This document shows positions 18,973 through 27,132 of a DNA stretch of 64,000 nucleotides, piece after piece. Within the stretch, counting starts at the first letter, position 1. Each line of letters opens with the position of its first letter. Under the pieces are notes generated by a model that made no database searches, had not been told where the DNA came from, and saw only the letters and a program-made list of their open reading frames with translations. The stretch spans positions 2,170,001-2,234,000 of the forward strand of contig NZ_AP024854.1 of NCBI RefSeq assembly GCF_024529955.1. Direction: 5' to 3'. Made by a program: the position numbers and the translations under genes. Source of the stretch: Photobacterium toruni (GTDB taxonomy: Bacteria > Pseudomonadota > Gammaproteobacteria > Enterobacterales > Vibrionaceae).

Positions 18973-19386
18973 TTATTTGCCCATCTGTAATGTTTTCATT
19001 AGCATTTGTTTACTGGCATCAGCCACTTGAACGTTATTTTGATAAGAACGTGATGCAGAGATCATATTGGCCATTTCTTCCATCACATTAACGTTAGGTT
19101 TATAAATATAACCCGCACTGTTTGCTAATGGATGCTCAGGATTATATTCAGCACTTAATGGCTCATTACTTTCAACGATCCCTTGCAGTTGTACTGGTAC
19201 GCTAGCATCGCCTTGATTAGCACTATCAAGCGCTGCCGCAAAAATAGGGTAACGCGCTTTATAAGTTTCTTGCGCTGAACTACTGACACTATTGGCATTG
19301 GCTAAGTTACTAGAGGTGGTATTAAGTCGTACTGATTCTGCACTCATGGCTGAGCCCGTAACATTAAATATATTAAATAAACTCAT
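18973..19386 (-). CDS. flgC: Proximal rod protein FlgC
   Basis: Rod subunit of 137 aa. The rod signature reads SAMSAESVRLNTTSSNLANA, and the C-terminal block KPNVNVMEEMANMISASRSY is typical of FlgC. It lies 3 bp after flgB, so the two are almost certainly translationally coupled. Confidence 0.96.
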   Translation of the reverse strand: MSLFNIFNVTGSAMSAESVRLNTTSSNLANANSVSSSAQETYKARYPIFAAALDSANQGDASVPVQLQGIVESNEPLSAEYNPEHPLANSAGYIYKPNVNVMEEMANMISASRSYQNNVQVADASKQMLMKTLQMGK

Positions 19387-19389
19387 CCA

Positions 19390-19785
19390 TTATTCCCCTT
19401 TCAATGCCTTGGTTAAGTTCTTAAATTTAGAACCTAAAAAATCCAATGATGCTTGATATTCAATACTGTTTTGCATAAATAAGTTTTGTTCTAATTGCGC
19501 ATCAACAGTATTGCCATCACCAGTATCAGGCTGAGTTGGCACTCGATAAAGTTGCTCGCCACTAGCGGCAGGAGAGGCAGTAATATGCCGCCCATTAGTA
19601 CGGTTAAGGCCAACGTTTGCCCCCGCCGTCGCCGATTGAAGAACGCGGCTAAAGTCGACATCTTTTGCCTTAAAGCCGGGAGTATTGACATTAGCAAGGT
19701 TACTCGCCAACGTTTCCGCACGAGTTGCACGTGCACCAACAGTATATTGATGAATACCTAATGCTTTATCAAAAGAAATCGACAT
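19390..19785 (-). CDS. flgB: Proximal rod protein FlgB
   Basis: First gene of the flgBCDE rod-hook operon, 131 aa. The N-terminal rod block is ATRAETLASNLANVNTPGFK followed by AKDVDF. The C-terminal motif is QNSIEYQASLDFLGSKFKNL. A sigma-54 promoter lies 48-65 bp upstream. Confidence 0.96.
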   Translation of the reverse strand: MSISFDKALGIHQYTVGARATRAETLASNLANVNTPGFKAKDVDFSRVLQSATAGANVGLNRTNGRHITASPAASGEQLYRVPTQPDTGDGNTVDAQLEQNLFMQNSIEYQASLDFLGSKFKNLTKALKGE

Positions 19786-19832
19786 GCTTTGCCTCTACGG
19801 TGTTATTTACTGTCACAATGACAACAGTAGTA

Positions 19833-19850
19833 AAGCAAAGACAATGCCAA
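19833..19850 (-). promoter_or_regulatory. Sigma-54 promoter of flgBCDE
   Basis: On the minus strand TTGGCATTGTCTTTGCTT carries GG (19847-19848), ten bases, and GC (19835-19836), a near-consensus -24/-12 element. The start point is expected near 19823, about 38 nt before the flgB ATG. Confidence 0.85.
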
Positions 19851-20040
19851 GATGGAAAAGGGGGTGAGGAAAAAATAGGGAAAGCAGAAGAAAGGATCGA
19901 GTGACAAGGAAGAGCAAGTGACGAGAATAAGAACTTGATAGCTAACAATGTAGTACCAATCTTTCCAGCTCGAGTTTAAACCTTAAAAACTCGAATCTCA
20001 AAGCCTTACACTCTCGCCCCTAAATTACCTGTTGTTGCTA

Positions 20041-20871
20041 TTATTTCAATTTATAAATAATACCCGGATTACAGCGTACCATTTCAAAACGGTCACACAG
20101 CCCCGTTAATGATTCAGAAGCACCAAGAAATAAATAACCACCGGGATTTAAGCAGGCTGCTAATTGATTAAGTACTTTAATTTTGGTTGCTGGTGAAAAG
20201 TAGATTAAGACATTCCGGCAAAATATTATGTCAAACTTACCTAATAGAACGTAGCTATCCTTTAAGTTTTGAGTGCGGAAATTAACCAATTGTTTAACGC
20301 GTTGATTAACTTGCATACCACCACTACTATGCGATTCAAAAAACATTTTTCGGCGCTCAGCGGATAAACCACGACTTAACGCAAGATTGTCATAAATCCC
20401 CTCTCGACACATATCAAGCATAGTTTGAGAAATATCTGTCGCAGTGATCTGAATGCTTGGGAGTGATCCCGGTCGTTTCAATTGCTGCTCTAAAATCGTC
20501 ATCGCCATTGAATACGGCTCTTGCCCTGATGAACTCGCTGCTGACCATATTTTTAGCGGTCTTCTGTTAGCGGCAAGCTCAGGCAATATCTTATCGGCTA
20601 AAACAGTGAACGGATAACCATCACGAAACCACAATGTTTCATTGGTCGTCATTGCATCGATCACCGCAACGCGTAATTCTCGATTTCGCCCTTTCAATGT
20701 AGTTTGCAATAAATCAGACAAAGACAGTAATCCAAAACACTTAATCAAAGGGCTTAAACGACTTCGCACTAAATATTGCTTACTGTCCCCCAAAACAATG
20801 CCACACTGTGCTTCAAGAAAATGACAAAAGTCATAATAGTCTTGATCATTTACCGTTAATGTTGTCATCAA
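20041..20871 (-). CDS. cheR: Chemotaxis protein methyltransferase CheR
   Basis: Transfers methyl groups from S-adenosylmethionine to glutamates of chemoreceptors. The protein is 276 aa, with an N-terminal helical domain and a SAM-binding domain. Typical motifs are TTNETLWFRDGYPF, KIWSAASSSGQEPYSMAM and FDIIFCRNVLIYF. It lies 49 bp downstream of cheV in the same orientation. The cheV-cheR pair beside flgB is the normal vibrio arrangement. Confidence 0.95.
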   Translation of the reverse strand: MMTTLTVNDQDYYDFCHFLEAQCGIVLGDSKQYLVRSRLSPLIKCFGLLSLSDLLQTTLKGRNRELRVAVIDAMTTNETLWFRDGYPFTVLADKILPELAANRRPLKIWSAASSSGQEPYSMAMTILEQQLKRPGSLPSIQITATDISQTMLDMCREGIYDNLALSRGLSAERRKMFFESHSSGGMQVNQRVKQLVNFRTQNLKDSYVLLGKFDIIFCRNVLIYFSPATKIKVLNQLAACLNPGGYLFLGASESLTGLCDRFEMVRCNPGIIYKLK

Positions 20872-20920
20872 TTACTCTTTCTTATTTTTACCGTTTATTG
20901 CACGTCGTATATATTTGTTA

Positions 20921-21862
20921 TTAAGAACTCATGCTAACCGCTGTTACGGTAGTCATGGCATTTTTTACAGCACGTCCTAACTCATCTGGATTAAATTTAG
21001 GAATAAAAGCATTAGCGCCCACACGTTCAACCATCGCCTGATTGAATACGCCACTAAGTGAAGTATGTAAAATAACATGTAGATCTTTTAACGCGGGATC
21101 GTTGCGAATCGCTGCTGTTAGGGTATAACCATCCATTTCTGGCATTTCAATATCAGATATCACTAAAGCTAATTGTTGATAAATACTGCCCTTTTCAGCC
21201 ATTTTTTGTAGGGTTCTAAAAGCTTCTTTACCATCTTTCACGCAAAGACAATCACAACCAATAGATTCAATCGCACGTTGTACTTGCTTACGTGCCACCA
21301 TCGAATCATCAGCTACTAAGACCGTTTTTACTGTCGGAATTATTAAACTAATTTCATCCAATAATTGGCTGGATAAGCGAGTATCAACGGGAGATATCTG
21401 ATCAAGGATCTTTTCAACATCAAGAATTTCTACTAGCTCATTATCAATTTCAGTGACTGCCGTAAGATAATTACTTCGCCCAGCCCCTTGTGGTGGCGGT
21501 AAAATGGCTTCCCAATTAATGTTCACAATCCGCTCAACCGCTGATACTAAAAATCCCTGCACCGAACGATTAAATTCAGAAATAATAATAAAACAATTAC
21601 TAACATCCTCGACAGGTCGTCCCCCGGTAGCAAGGCTCATGTCGATCACTGAAATTGTTTGACCTCGAATATAAGCAACACCTTTAACAAAAGGATGTAA
21701 ATTAGGCATCGAGGTTAGCCTTGGACACTGTAAAACTTCTTTAACTTTAAAGACATTAATCCCATATCGCTGTCGTCGATTAAGCCGAAAAGTAAGTAAT
21801 TCTAATCGATTTTGTCCAACCAATTGCGTACGTTGATTGACTGAATCTAAAATACCTGTCAT
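20921..21862 (-). CDS. cheV: Chemotaxis coupling/receiver protein CheV
   Basis: CheW-like coupling domain (about 1-150) fused to a CheY-like receiver (about 180-305), 313 aa from the start at 21862 (MTGILDSVNQRTQLVGQNRL). The CheW part includes VAYIRGQTISVIDM. The receiver shows VLVADDSMVARKQ, the phospho-acceptor in LVISDIEMPEMDG, and FIPKFNPDEL. It couples receptors to CheA and may act as a phosphate sink. The frame extends to 21910, but family alignment starts at MTGIL. It diverges from flgA. Confidence 0.95.
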   Translation of the reverse strand: MTGILDSVNQRTQLVGQNRLELLTFRLNRRQRYGINVFKVKEVLQCPRLTSMPNLHPFVKGVAYIRGQTISVIDMSLATGGRPVEDVSNCFIIISEFNRSVQGFLVSAVERIVNINWEAILPPPQGAGRSNYLTAVTEIDNELVEILDVEKILDQISPVDTRLSSQLLDEISLIIPTVKTVLVADDSMVARKQVQRAIESIGCDCLCVKDGKEAFRTLQKMAEKGSIYQQLALVISDIEMPEMDGYTLTAAIRNDPALKDLHVILHTSLSGVFNQAMVERVGANAFIPKFNPDELGRAVKNAMTTVTAVSMSS

Positions 21863-21951
21863 GTAAAAAGGTTCCCTGCCTAAAAATATTAACAAGACCA
21901 ATACAAGCAATTTTTCAAATAATTACTTATGATAAGCCACTTAATGACCGA

Positions 21952-22689
21952 ATGACTACCACCGACAGAGAGCATAACGCCGTGATCACTCATCGATATT
22001 TAAACTTAATTAGCATTATTATCGGCAGTTTATTGCTGAACTTTAGTGTTAATGTTCATGCCGCACCACTCGCTCAACAAAACCTTATTCAGAAAACAGC
22101 AGTGGATCATATAAAACATTCATTAACACCACCAGATTTTGGTAGTGTCAATATTACCGCTGCGACATTAGATTCTCGATTACGGTTCCCGCCCTGCTCT
22201 CATCCCCTCATTGCAACCACACCTGGTAAACAAACATTATCAGGTAATGTTACCGTATTAGTTCGCTGTAATAGTGAAAATTGGCAGATCTATGTACCGG
22301 TCAATATTCAGCAAACACTGCCTCAAGTCATTGCCACAACACACTTAGGTCGTGGCGCTTTACTCAGTGCAGCTAACGTGAAAATTGCGATGGTAGAAAG
22401 CCGCTTTCAACGCGGAGTTAGTTTTAATAACCCACAACAACTTATTGGTTCAAAAGTAAAACGAACAATAAAGGCTGGCGATGTTATTCAAGCTAATGAT
22501 ATCTGCTTAGTATGCCGTAACGACAGTGTTCTCATTCGCGCAGGACAAACAGGATTAGCCATTGTCACCACCGGAAAAGCATTATCTGATGGGGCTATCG
22601 GCGATGAGATCCGCGTTCAAAATAGTAAATCAAAACGGATCATTGATGGGGTTATTACAGCAGTAGGAGAAGTATCGGTAAAATATTAG
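21952..22689 (+). CDS. flgA: P-ring assembly chaperone FlgA
   Basis: Periplasmic chaperone for FlgI P-ring assembly, up to 245 aa. The signal peptide has a core near SIIIGSLLLNFSVNVHA. A C-terminal SAF domain follows, including KIAMVESRFQRGVSF, VKRTIKAGDVIQANDI and AGQTGLAIVTTGKALSDGA. The start is uncertain: 21952 is ATG with no visible Shine-Dalgarno, and GTG at 21982 would give a cleaner signal peptide of about 27 residues. It diverges from cheV and precedes flgMN. Confidence 0.92.
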   Translation: MTTTDREHNAVITHRYLNLISIIIGSLLLNFSVNVHAAPLAQQNLIQKTAVDHIKHSLTPPDFGSVNITAATLDSRLRFPPCSHPLIATTPGKQTLSGNVTVLVRCNSENWQIYVPVNIQQTLPQVIATTHLGRGALLSAANVKIAMVESRFQRGVSFNNPQQLIGSKVKRTIKAGDVIQANDICLVCRNDSVLIRAGQTGLAIVTTGKALSDGAIGDEIRVQNSKSKRIIDGVITAVGEVSVKY

Positions 22690-22763
22690 CAACAACCTAT
22701 AATAGGTGGCTAAAAACCAAAACAATACACCATAATATTTTGGTATTGGTAAGCAAAAAAAGC

Positions 22764-22790
22764 TAAAGTTTATAGTCTATACGTCGATAA
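22764..22790 (+). promoter_or_regulatory. Sigma-28 promoter of flgMN
   Basis: TAAAGTTT (22764-22771), an 11-bp spacer, then GTCGATAA (22783-22790). The -35 matches the sigma-28 consensus exactly, the spacing is ideal, and the -10 differs at one base. Transcription should begin about 30 nt before flgM. Confidence 0.88.
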
Positions 22791-22827
22791 TTAGCTATAA
22801 CTCTATTGAGATTAACAGGACTAAATT

Positions 22828-23136
22828 ATGACAAACATTGATCATCTTCGTGGCGGACAGCCATTGAATACAACTCGCATGGCTAACCACTCGAAAACAG
22901 CAACCACGAATACACCACAAGCAACAACCGTTGAGCCACAACATGATGCGGTATCATTAAGCTCTCAAGGTAAGGCTGTCGGTCAAATTCATCAACAATT
23001 AGCCGCTGAAACCAGTTTTGACGCTGCAAAAGTTGCGGAAATAAAACAAGCTATCGCCAATGGTAGTTATACGATTGATGCTGATAAACTCGCTAATAAT
23101 ATGATCAAATTTGAAGATGAACTAAATGGCCTTTAA
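22828..23136 (+). CDS. flgM: Anti-sigma-28 factor FlgM
   Basis: FlgM holds sigma-28 (FliA) inactive until it is exported through the finished hook. The protein is 102 aa with a disordered, Thr/Gln-rich N-terminal half. The C-terminal FlgM domain includes FDAAKVAEIKQAIANGSYTI then DADKLANNMIKFE. The sigma-28 promoter just upstream gives the usual feedback loop, in which free FliA makes more FlgM. flgN follows. Confidence 0.96.
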   Translation: MTNIDHLRGGQPLNTTRMANHSKTATTNTPQATTVEPQHDAVSLSSQGKAVGQIHQQLAAETSFDAAKVAEIKQAIANGSYTIDADKLANNMIKFEDELNGL

Positions 23137-23175
23137 TACTGATATTATTGTACGTTCACTGTAAGGATCTTGGTT

Positions 23176-23604
23176 ATGAAATACACTATTGAGCAATTGC
23201 TTGAGCTTCAACATACAGCTTTAGTCTCTCTTGCTGAATTACTCAACCAAGAGAAAACGGCTATTGCTCATCGACGTGCATTAGAAATAGAACAATTTGC
23301 AAAAGAAAAACTTGCGCTGATTAATAGCATTCAACAACATGATTATTTAATCGCTAATCACCCGCAACGACAACAATTACAAGATGATGAACTACTCAGT
23401 CAGCATGTTGATGAAATCCAGAAACTAGTCACACTCTGTAAGCAGCGCAATGATGTTAATGGCGAAGTATTACAACGGGCGCAATTAAGTTTTCATAAAC
23501 TCAACAATCTATTTCAACAAAGTCGTGGTCGTCACCAAATGACCTATAATTGTGACGGCAAAGCACAAAACGTTCGTTCATTAGGTACCAACCTCAAAGC
23601 CTAA
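23176..23604 (+). CDS. flgN: Flagellar export chaperone FlgN
   Basis: Cytoplasmic chaperone for FlgK and FlgL. The protein is 142 aa and almost wholly alpha-helical, with Gln/Leu-rich heptads (LLELQHTALVSLAELLNQEK). It lies downstream of flgM as in all vibrios. The start is taken at the ATG at 23176, with AAGGA 8 nt upstream; an in-frame TTG at 23170 is less likely. Recognition is by context plus FlgN-like helical composition. Confidence 0.9.
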   Translation: MKYTIEQLLELQHTALVSLAELLNQEKTAIAHRRALEIEQFAKEKLALINSIQQHDYLIANHPQRQQLQDDELLSQHVDEIQKLVTLCKQRNDVNGEVLQRAQLSFHKLNNLFQQSRGRHQMTYNCDGKAQNVRSLGTNLKA

Positions 23605-23607
23605 AAA

Positions 23608-24069
23608 TTAGAACATCACTTGTTGATTATTGGGAACATGAAACACTTCACCGTGTTGTTTCATACGTTCCATCAAGCCTAAATTCAGTTCCATTTCAGT
23701 CACATAGCTATCACCAACAGGATAACTACGGATCACTTTTGCCCCACGAATAATACCATCAACTGCACCATCCGTATTTTCTGGACCTAATTGTTGATTA
23801 GATAGCGACGTTGTAGCTGAGATTCGAAGGCCATATATTTGTTCAGACAACTCTCGATAAGCATCAAGCTTTGATGCTCGCATAGCACGTAAACTTTTCT
23901 CCTCTTGAGTGCGCCCATTTTGTTCACTAATAGATGCATAACCAACCGCAAAAACCGTCTCATTACTGCCGGTTAAATCAGGATTATTGATCCCATTTGA
24001 GGCCGAACACCCTGATATTATGATGAACAGTATTGCTGTGAAATATTGAATCATGGAATTCATCCTCAA
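23608..24069 (-). CDS. flgP: Flagellar outer-membrane lipoprotein FlgP
   Basis: FlgP is a lipoprotein of the LPP20 family forming a basal ring around the sheathed flagellum. The protein is 153 aa, with signal peptide and lipobox IISGC near residue 20. The LPP20-like core includes AVGYASISEQNGRTQEEKSL and LDAYRELSEQIYG. The first codons overlap the flgO stop by 4 bp (ATGA), so it is translationally coupled to flgO. It is convergent with flgN, only 3 bp apart. Confidence 0.9.
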   Translation of the reverse strand: MRMNSMIQYFTAILFIIISGCSASNGINNPDLTGSNETVFAVGYASISEQNGRTQEEKSLRAMRASKLDAYRELSEQIYGLRISATTSLSNQQLGPENTDGAVDGIIRGAKVIRSYPVGDSYVTEMELNLGLMERMKQHGEVFHVPNNQQVMF

Positions 24070-24701
24070 GGTCGTAATACCACATTATTAAGGGTCGTCT
24101 GTTGTTGTTCAGTACGCATAATAACGCCATTACGTATTTGAATTTTATTCATAAAATCTAAATCGCGTCCAATTCGTTCAGCGGGTAAAAATCCCTGTGC
24201 AGTTGCAATAACAACATGAGATCGCATTCCAATAATTCGCGCATTCACTAACACTCCACCGCTTTGGCGTAACATTGTCCCCGTTAGCACATAATCAACA
24301 GGTTGTTGCGCTGACAATTCTTGCCAGTTACGGCTAATACTAAAATCACCATTACGCGTGACTTTAATCACCCCAGTTGATTTGTAGTCAACCACGGTGA
24401 ATCCTCGTTGCTGCATCTGAAACATGAAATTTTCACTAACCACATTTCCTAGCCAATTAGTCACCCCCATATCTTGCAGATCAACAAACGATGTCACAGC
24501 TAAAGGTGTGCTTGCGGTTAGATATTGATTTGATTCAATAAGCTGATTAGTCAAACCTTCAACAAAATAATCAACCGTATGACGAGGCGTTGTTGTTAGT
24601 GAATACCCCGCAGAAGAAAATTGCTCTTTACCATTATAAACTTGGGGCCCCGCACAAGCTGTTAATAGTAGCGCACACACCACCAGTATAATTTTGTTCA
24701 T
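24066..24701 (-). CDS. flgO: Flagellar outer-membrane lipoprotein FlgO
   Basis: FlgO is a lipoprotein for flagellar stability in vibrios, 211 aa. The signal peptide ends in the lipobox LLTAC (Cys at about residue 16). A FlgO-type domain follows, containing FVDLQDMGVTNWLGNVVSEN, GDFSISRNWQELS and VNARIIGMRSHVVIATAQGF. It diverges from flgT and overlaps flgP by 4 bp. Confidence 0.92.
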   Translation of the reverse strand: MNKIILVVCALLLTACAGPQVYNGKEQFSSAGYSLTTTPRHTVDYFVEGLTNQLIESNQYLTASTPLAVTSFVDLQDMGVTNWLGNVVSENFMFQMQQRGFTVVDYKSTGVIKVTRNGDFSISRNWQELSAQQPVDYVLTGTMLRQSGGVLVNARIIGMRSHVVIATAQGFLPAERIGRDLDFMNKIQIRNGVIMRTEQQQTTLNNVVLRP

Positions 24702-24775
24702 TGTTAGCCACTCTTGCTACGTGTGATAAGGAATATATCGTTCACGAATACAATTTCTTTAATGAGAAACACCAA

Positions 24776-24796
24776 TTGGGAACACTCTTTGCATTC
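24776..24796 (+). promoter_or_regulatory. Sigma-54 promoter of flgT
   Basis: TTGGGAACACTCTTTGCATT carries GG (24779-24780), ten bases, and GC (24791-24792). The expected start point is near 24804, about 45 nt before the flgT ATG. No matching element was found on the other strand for flgO. Confidence 0.72.
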
Positions 24797-24848
24797 CGTT
24801 GTGGTTATGTCTCGATTAAAGCAAAAAACATACCTAAACTGGTCTTTT

Positions 24849-25973
24849 ATGAATAAAAAAATATTACTCTGCTTAAGCGTCTTGTGCCTCTTCGTTTCAC
24901 ACACTATCAACGCGCAGTGGGTACAAGTGACAGGAGAGGCAACTATTCTTGAAAGCAAAGCTACTGCACGCGTTAATGCTTTAGAAAATGCAGTATTCCA
25001 AGCGATGACCTTTACTGGCGGTGAGATTGCCAGTTTGCCGTTACTCAAAACCTATTTACAAGAAGATCGGCAACAATATCGTTTTAGTGGCAACGAAATT
25101 CGGCATATTAGCGTACTAGAACAAAAAGATACGGGCGGCAAAATGTATGTCACCGCCAGAATAGATATTTATCCATCGGCAAAAAGTTGCCACAAGGTAC
25201 AATATAAAAAAGGATTATTGCTGGGAAAATTTTCATTAGCAGAACCACAACAAGCAGCAATGGGCAGTATTTATCAATTAGGTCATGATTTTTCAAAAAT
25301 CTTACAAAAAAATATTCAGCAGCGTTCGCAGAGTTTTTTAGTCACAGGTGTTACTCAAGTACCATTTAATGTCAACCATGCTGATGCAATGATGATGTTA
25401 GCAGAAGATAATGACGCCCAATATTTGGTTAGTGGTGAGATCACGGATATATCAACAACAATTGATAACCGCCAACGCATCAATCGTCAATTTGCGATAA
25501 CTCTTGATATTATGGACGGTAAAACAGGAGAGATAATCTATCAAAATAACTACCGTGATATTGGGTTGTGGCCCTTTGCTCGCACGAGTTATATTGACAC
25601 TAAAACAGCTCGCTTTTGGGTATCACCCTACGGACAAAGTATTCAACGAGTCACTCAGAATATGATGTTAGATATTGAAAGTGCGCTTTCATGCCGCGCC
25701 AGCTTACCGGAAATAATTAATATCCATCAAGGGATTGCTCAAATCAATGTGGGTCGTGTCCATGGAGTCCATAATGGTGATCAACTTAAATTATGGCATA
25801 GCGCAGGGTTTATCGATCAAAAAGGTATTCCACGCAATCGCATGGTTGAAACAGCCATTACACTCACAGTCAATCGTGTCTACGAAAAATCAGCAGAACT
25901 TCGTGTTAATCAGCCACAACTGGCTTCTAGCATTCAACCTGGTGATTTACTGACCAAGCAGTTGAATCAATAA
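24849..25973 (+). CDS. flgT: Flagellar H-ring protein FlgT
   Basis: FlgT forms the H-ring around the LP-ring in sodium-driven polar flagella. The protein is 374 aa from the start at 24849 (MNKKILLCLSVLCLFVS), which carries a clear signal peptide ending near TINAQW. The N-terminal domain contains VTGEATILESKATARVNALE, and the C-terminal domain has VGRVHGVHNGDQLKLWH. The frame is open upstream to 24714, but that part spans the sigma-54 promoter and has no signal peptide. Downstream lies tRNA-Arg. Confidence 0.93.
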   Translation: MNKKILLCLSVLCLFVSHTINAQWVQVTGEATILESKATARVNALENAVFQAMTFTGGEIASLPLLKTYLQEDRQQYRFSGNEIRHISVLEQKDTGGKMYVTARIDIYPSAKSCHKVQYKKGLLLGKFSLAEPQQAAMGSIYQLGHDFSKILQKNIQQRSQSFLVTGVTQVPFNVNHADAMMMLAEDNDAQYLVSGEITDISTTIDNRQRINRQFAITLDIMDGKTGEIIYQNNYRDIGLWPFARTSYIDTKTARFWVSPYGQSIQRVTQNMMLDIESALSCRASLPEIINIHQGIAQINVGRVHGVHNGDQLKLWHSAGFIDQKGIPRNRMVETAITLTVNRVYEKSAELRVNQPQLASSIQPGDLLTKQLNQ

Positions 25974-25983
25974 CACTATTTTC

Positions 25984-26011
25984 TTAAACTCTACGAATTT
26001 TCGCGTATACT
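25984..26011 (+). promoter_or_regulatory. Sigma-70 promoter of tRNA-Arg
   Basis: TTAAAC (25984-25989), a 16-bp spacer and TATACT (26006-26011). The start point would fall at about 26018, just before the tRNA 5' end. Confidence 0.65.
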
Positions 26012-26019
26012 GTGCAAAT

Positions 26020-26096
26020 GCTCTCTTAGCTCAGATGGATAGAGCGTCCCCCTCCTAAGGGGAAGGCCGCTGGTTCGACTCCAGCAGGGAGCACCA
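26020..26096 (+). tRNA. tRNA-Arg(CCT)
   Basis: A full cloverleaf of 77 nt including encoded CCA. The acceptor is GCTCTCT/AGGGAGC, the D-arm GCTC..GAGC, and the anticodon stem CCCC/GGGG with loop CTCCTAA (anticodon CCT at 26054-26056). The T-arm is GCTGG-TTCGACT-CCAGC. It reads AGG codons. A terminator follows at once, so it is a single-tRNA unit. Confidence 0.96.
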
Positions 26097-26100
26097 TATT

Positions 26101-26132
26101 AAAAAAAGCCAACCAATAGGTTGGCTTTTTTG
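26101..26132 (+). terminator. Rho-independent terminator after tRNA-Arg
   Basis: AAGCCAACC pairs with GGTTGGCTT around AATA and is followed by a run of T. It is flanked by A on the left, so it could act in both directions. Confidence 0.9.
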
Positions 26133-26332
26133 CATTTTAGATCTGCATCCCAATTTAAAAAATAACATCAATAACTGTTATTTTTTATAACTATCAAATA
26201 GATATAATACCAATGAACTAACCTCATCTTGAAACATAACGTTACAATATTTGAACGTTGTTTTTTATTCTTTACTGTTTATACTGCTTATAATTTACAA
26301 TTATTCCACTATTAGCTTATTTTAGGTATTTC

Positions 26333-26872
26333 ATGAAAATTAAATTGGCATCATTTATCGTATCAGCTGCACTACTCGTTCCTGCAACGGCGATGGCTAA
26401 CACACCGGTTCAACTTTCTGTACCTGGTGTAAACCTACCTGCAGGCAACGTTTCTGGTGTTCGTTTAAATCTACTTTACGGACAGACAAGCCAAGTTGAA
26501 GGTGTTAACTTTTCACTGTTAGGTTTATCGACTATTAGTAACTTTACCGGTCTTAACTTTGGTTTAGCATTTGGTGTTAACCACACCACATCAAGCATGA
26601 CTGGTTTAGAATTTGGTTTAGCTAACTGGAACGAAGGTAATGCTACTGGTGCTGACTTTGGTTTAGTCAACTATACTGGTAACAATTTTACAGGTGCTCA
26701 ATTTGGTACCTTTAACTATGCTGGTTCTCTTAATGGCCTTCAGTTTGGTTTTGTTAACGCAACAGATCATATTAATAAAGGTGTGCAGATTGGTTTAATT
26801 AACTATGATAAATCAGGTACTTTTGTAAGCAAAAACCTTCCAATCTTCCCAATTATTAATGCGCGTTTTTAA
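26333..26872 (+). CDS. Exported repeat protein with GLxFGLxN-type units (179 aa)
   Basis: I do not assign a function. A signal peptide (about 1-22, cleavage after AMA) is followed by a glycine- and aromatic-rich region. It contains about ten imperfect repeats of 14-20 residues of the form 'x-G-L-x-F-G-L-x-N': GLNFGLAFGVN, GLEFGLANW, GADFGLVNY, GAQFGTFNY, GLQFGFVNA, GVQIGLINY. Such repeats suggest stacked beta turns on the cell surface or in the periplasm. The C-terminal end is LPIFPIINARF, a terminal F that could be an outer-membrane insertion signal. Similar GLQxGLxN repeat proteins occur in several Gram-negatives. It is a monocistronic gene between two tRNA genes with its own terminator. 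Confidence 0.85.
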   Translation: MKIKLASFIVSAALLVPATAMANTPVQLSVPGVNLPAGNVSGVRLNLLYGQTSQVEGVNFSLLGLSTISNFTGLNFGLAFGVNHTTSSMTGLEFGLANWNEGNATGADFGLVNYTGNNFTGAQFGTFNYAGSLNGLQFGFVNATDHINKGVQIGLINYDKSGTFVSKNLPIFPIINARF

Positions 26873-26888
26873 TCATTACTAAACGCAA

Positions 26889-26920
26889 AAAACCTCGTCA
26901 GTTAACTGACGAGGTTTTAA
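26889..26920 (+). terminator. Rho-independent terminator
   Basis: AACCTCGTCAGTTAACTGACGAGGTT forms a 13-bp near-perfect hairpin flanked by A on one side and T on the other. It ends the repeat-protein gene and can also act for tRNA-Ala on the minus strand. Confidence 0.9.
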
Positions 26921-26923
26921 ATT

Positions 26924-26999
26924 TGGTGGAGCTAAACGGGATCGAACCGATGACCTCTTCGCTGCCAGCGAAGCGCTCTCCCAGCTGAGCTATAGCCCC
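26924..26999 (-). tRNA. tRNA-Ala(GGC)
   Basis: A 76-nt cloverleaf on the minus strand, including CCA. The acceptor is GGGGCTA/TAGCTCC, the anticodon stem TTCGC/GCGAA with loop TGGCA and anticodon GGC, and the T-arm carries GGTTCGATCCC. It reads GCC/GCU. Confidence 0.96.
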
Positions 27000-27011
27000 A
27001 ATATATTGTTT

Positions 27012-27040
27012 ATAATATAAAGATTGTTAAACAATGTCAT
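27012..27040 (-). promoter_or_regulatory. Sigma-70 promoter of tRNA-Ala
   Basis: On the minus strand: ATGACA, a 17-bp spacer, then TATTAT. The start point would lie close to the tRNA 5' end. Confidence 0.6.
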
Positions 27041-27083
27041 TATTATAAAACTAAAAATGTGATCAGCTTTACGTTCATAAAAA

Positions 27084-27115
27084 AAACGGAAGCATCAATA
27101 ATACTTCCGTTTTTA
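27084..27115 (-). terminator. Rho-independent terminator after gltX
   Basis: ACGGAAG pairs with CTTCCGT around a 13-nt loop. On the minus strand it is followed by a run of eight U. Confidence 0.85.
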
Positions 27116-27132
27116 TCATCATAAACTAATGT

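Noticed and set aside
19969-19995. Terminator after cheR
   Set aside because: A hairpin (TCGAGTTT/AAAACTCGA) is present but has no T run in either direction.
24714-24848. N-terminal extension of flgT
   Set aside because: It covers the flgT promoter and precedes a proper signal peptide; the internal ATG is the real start.
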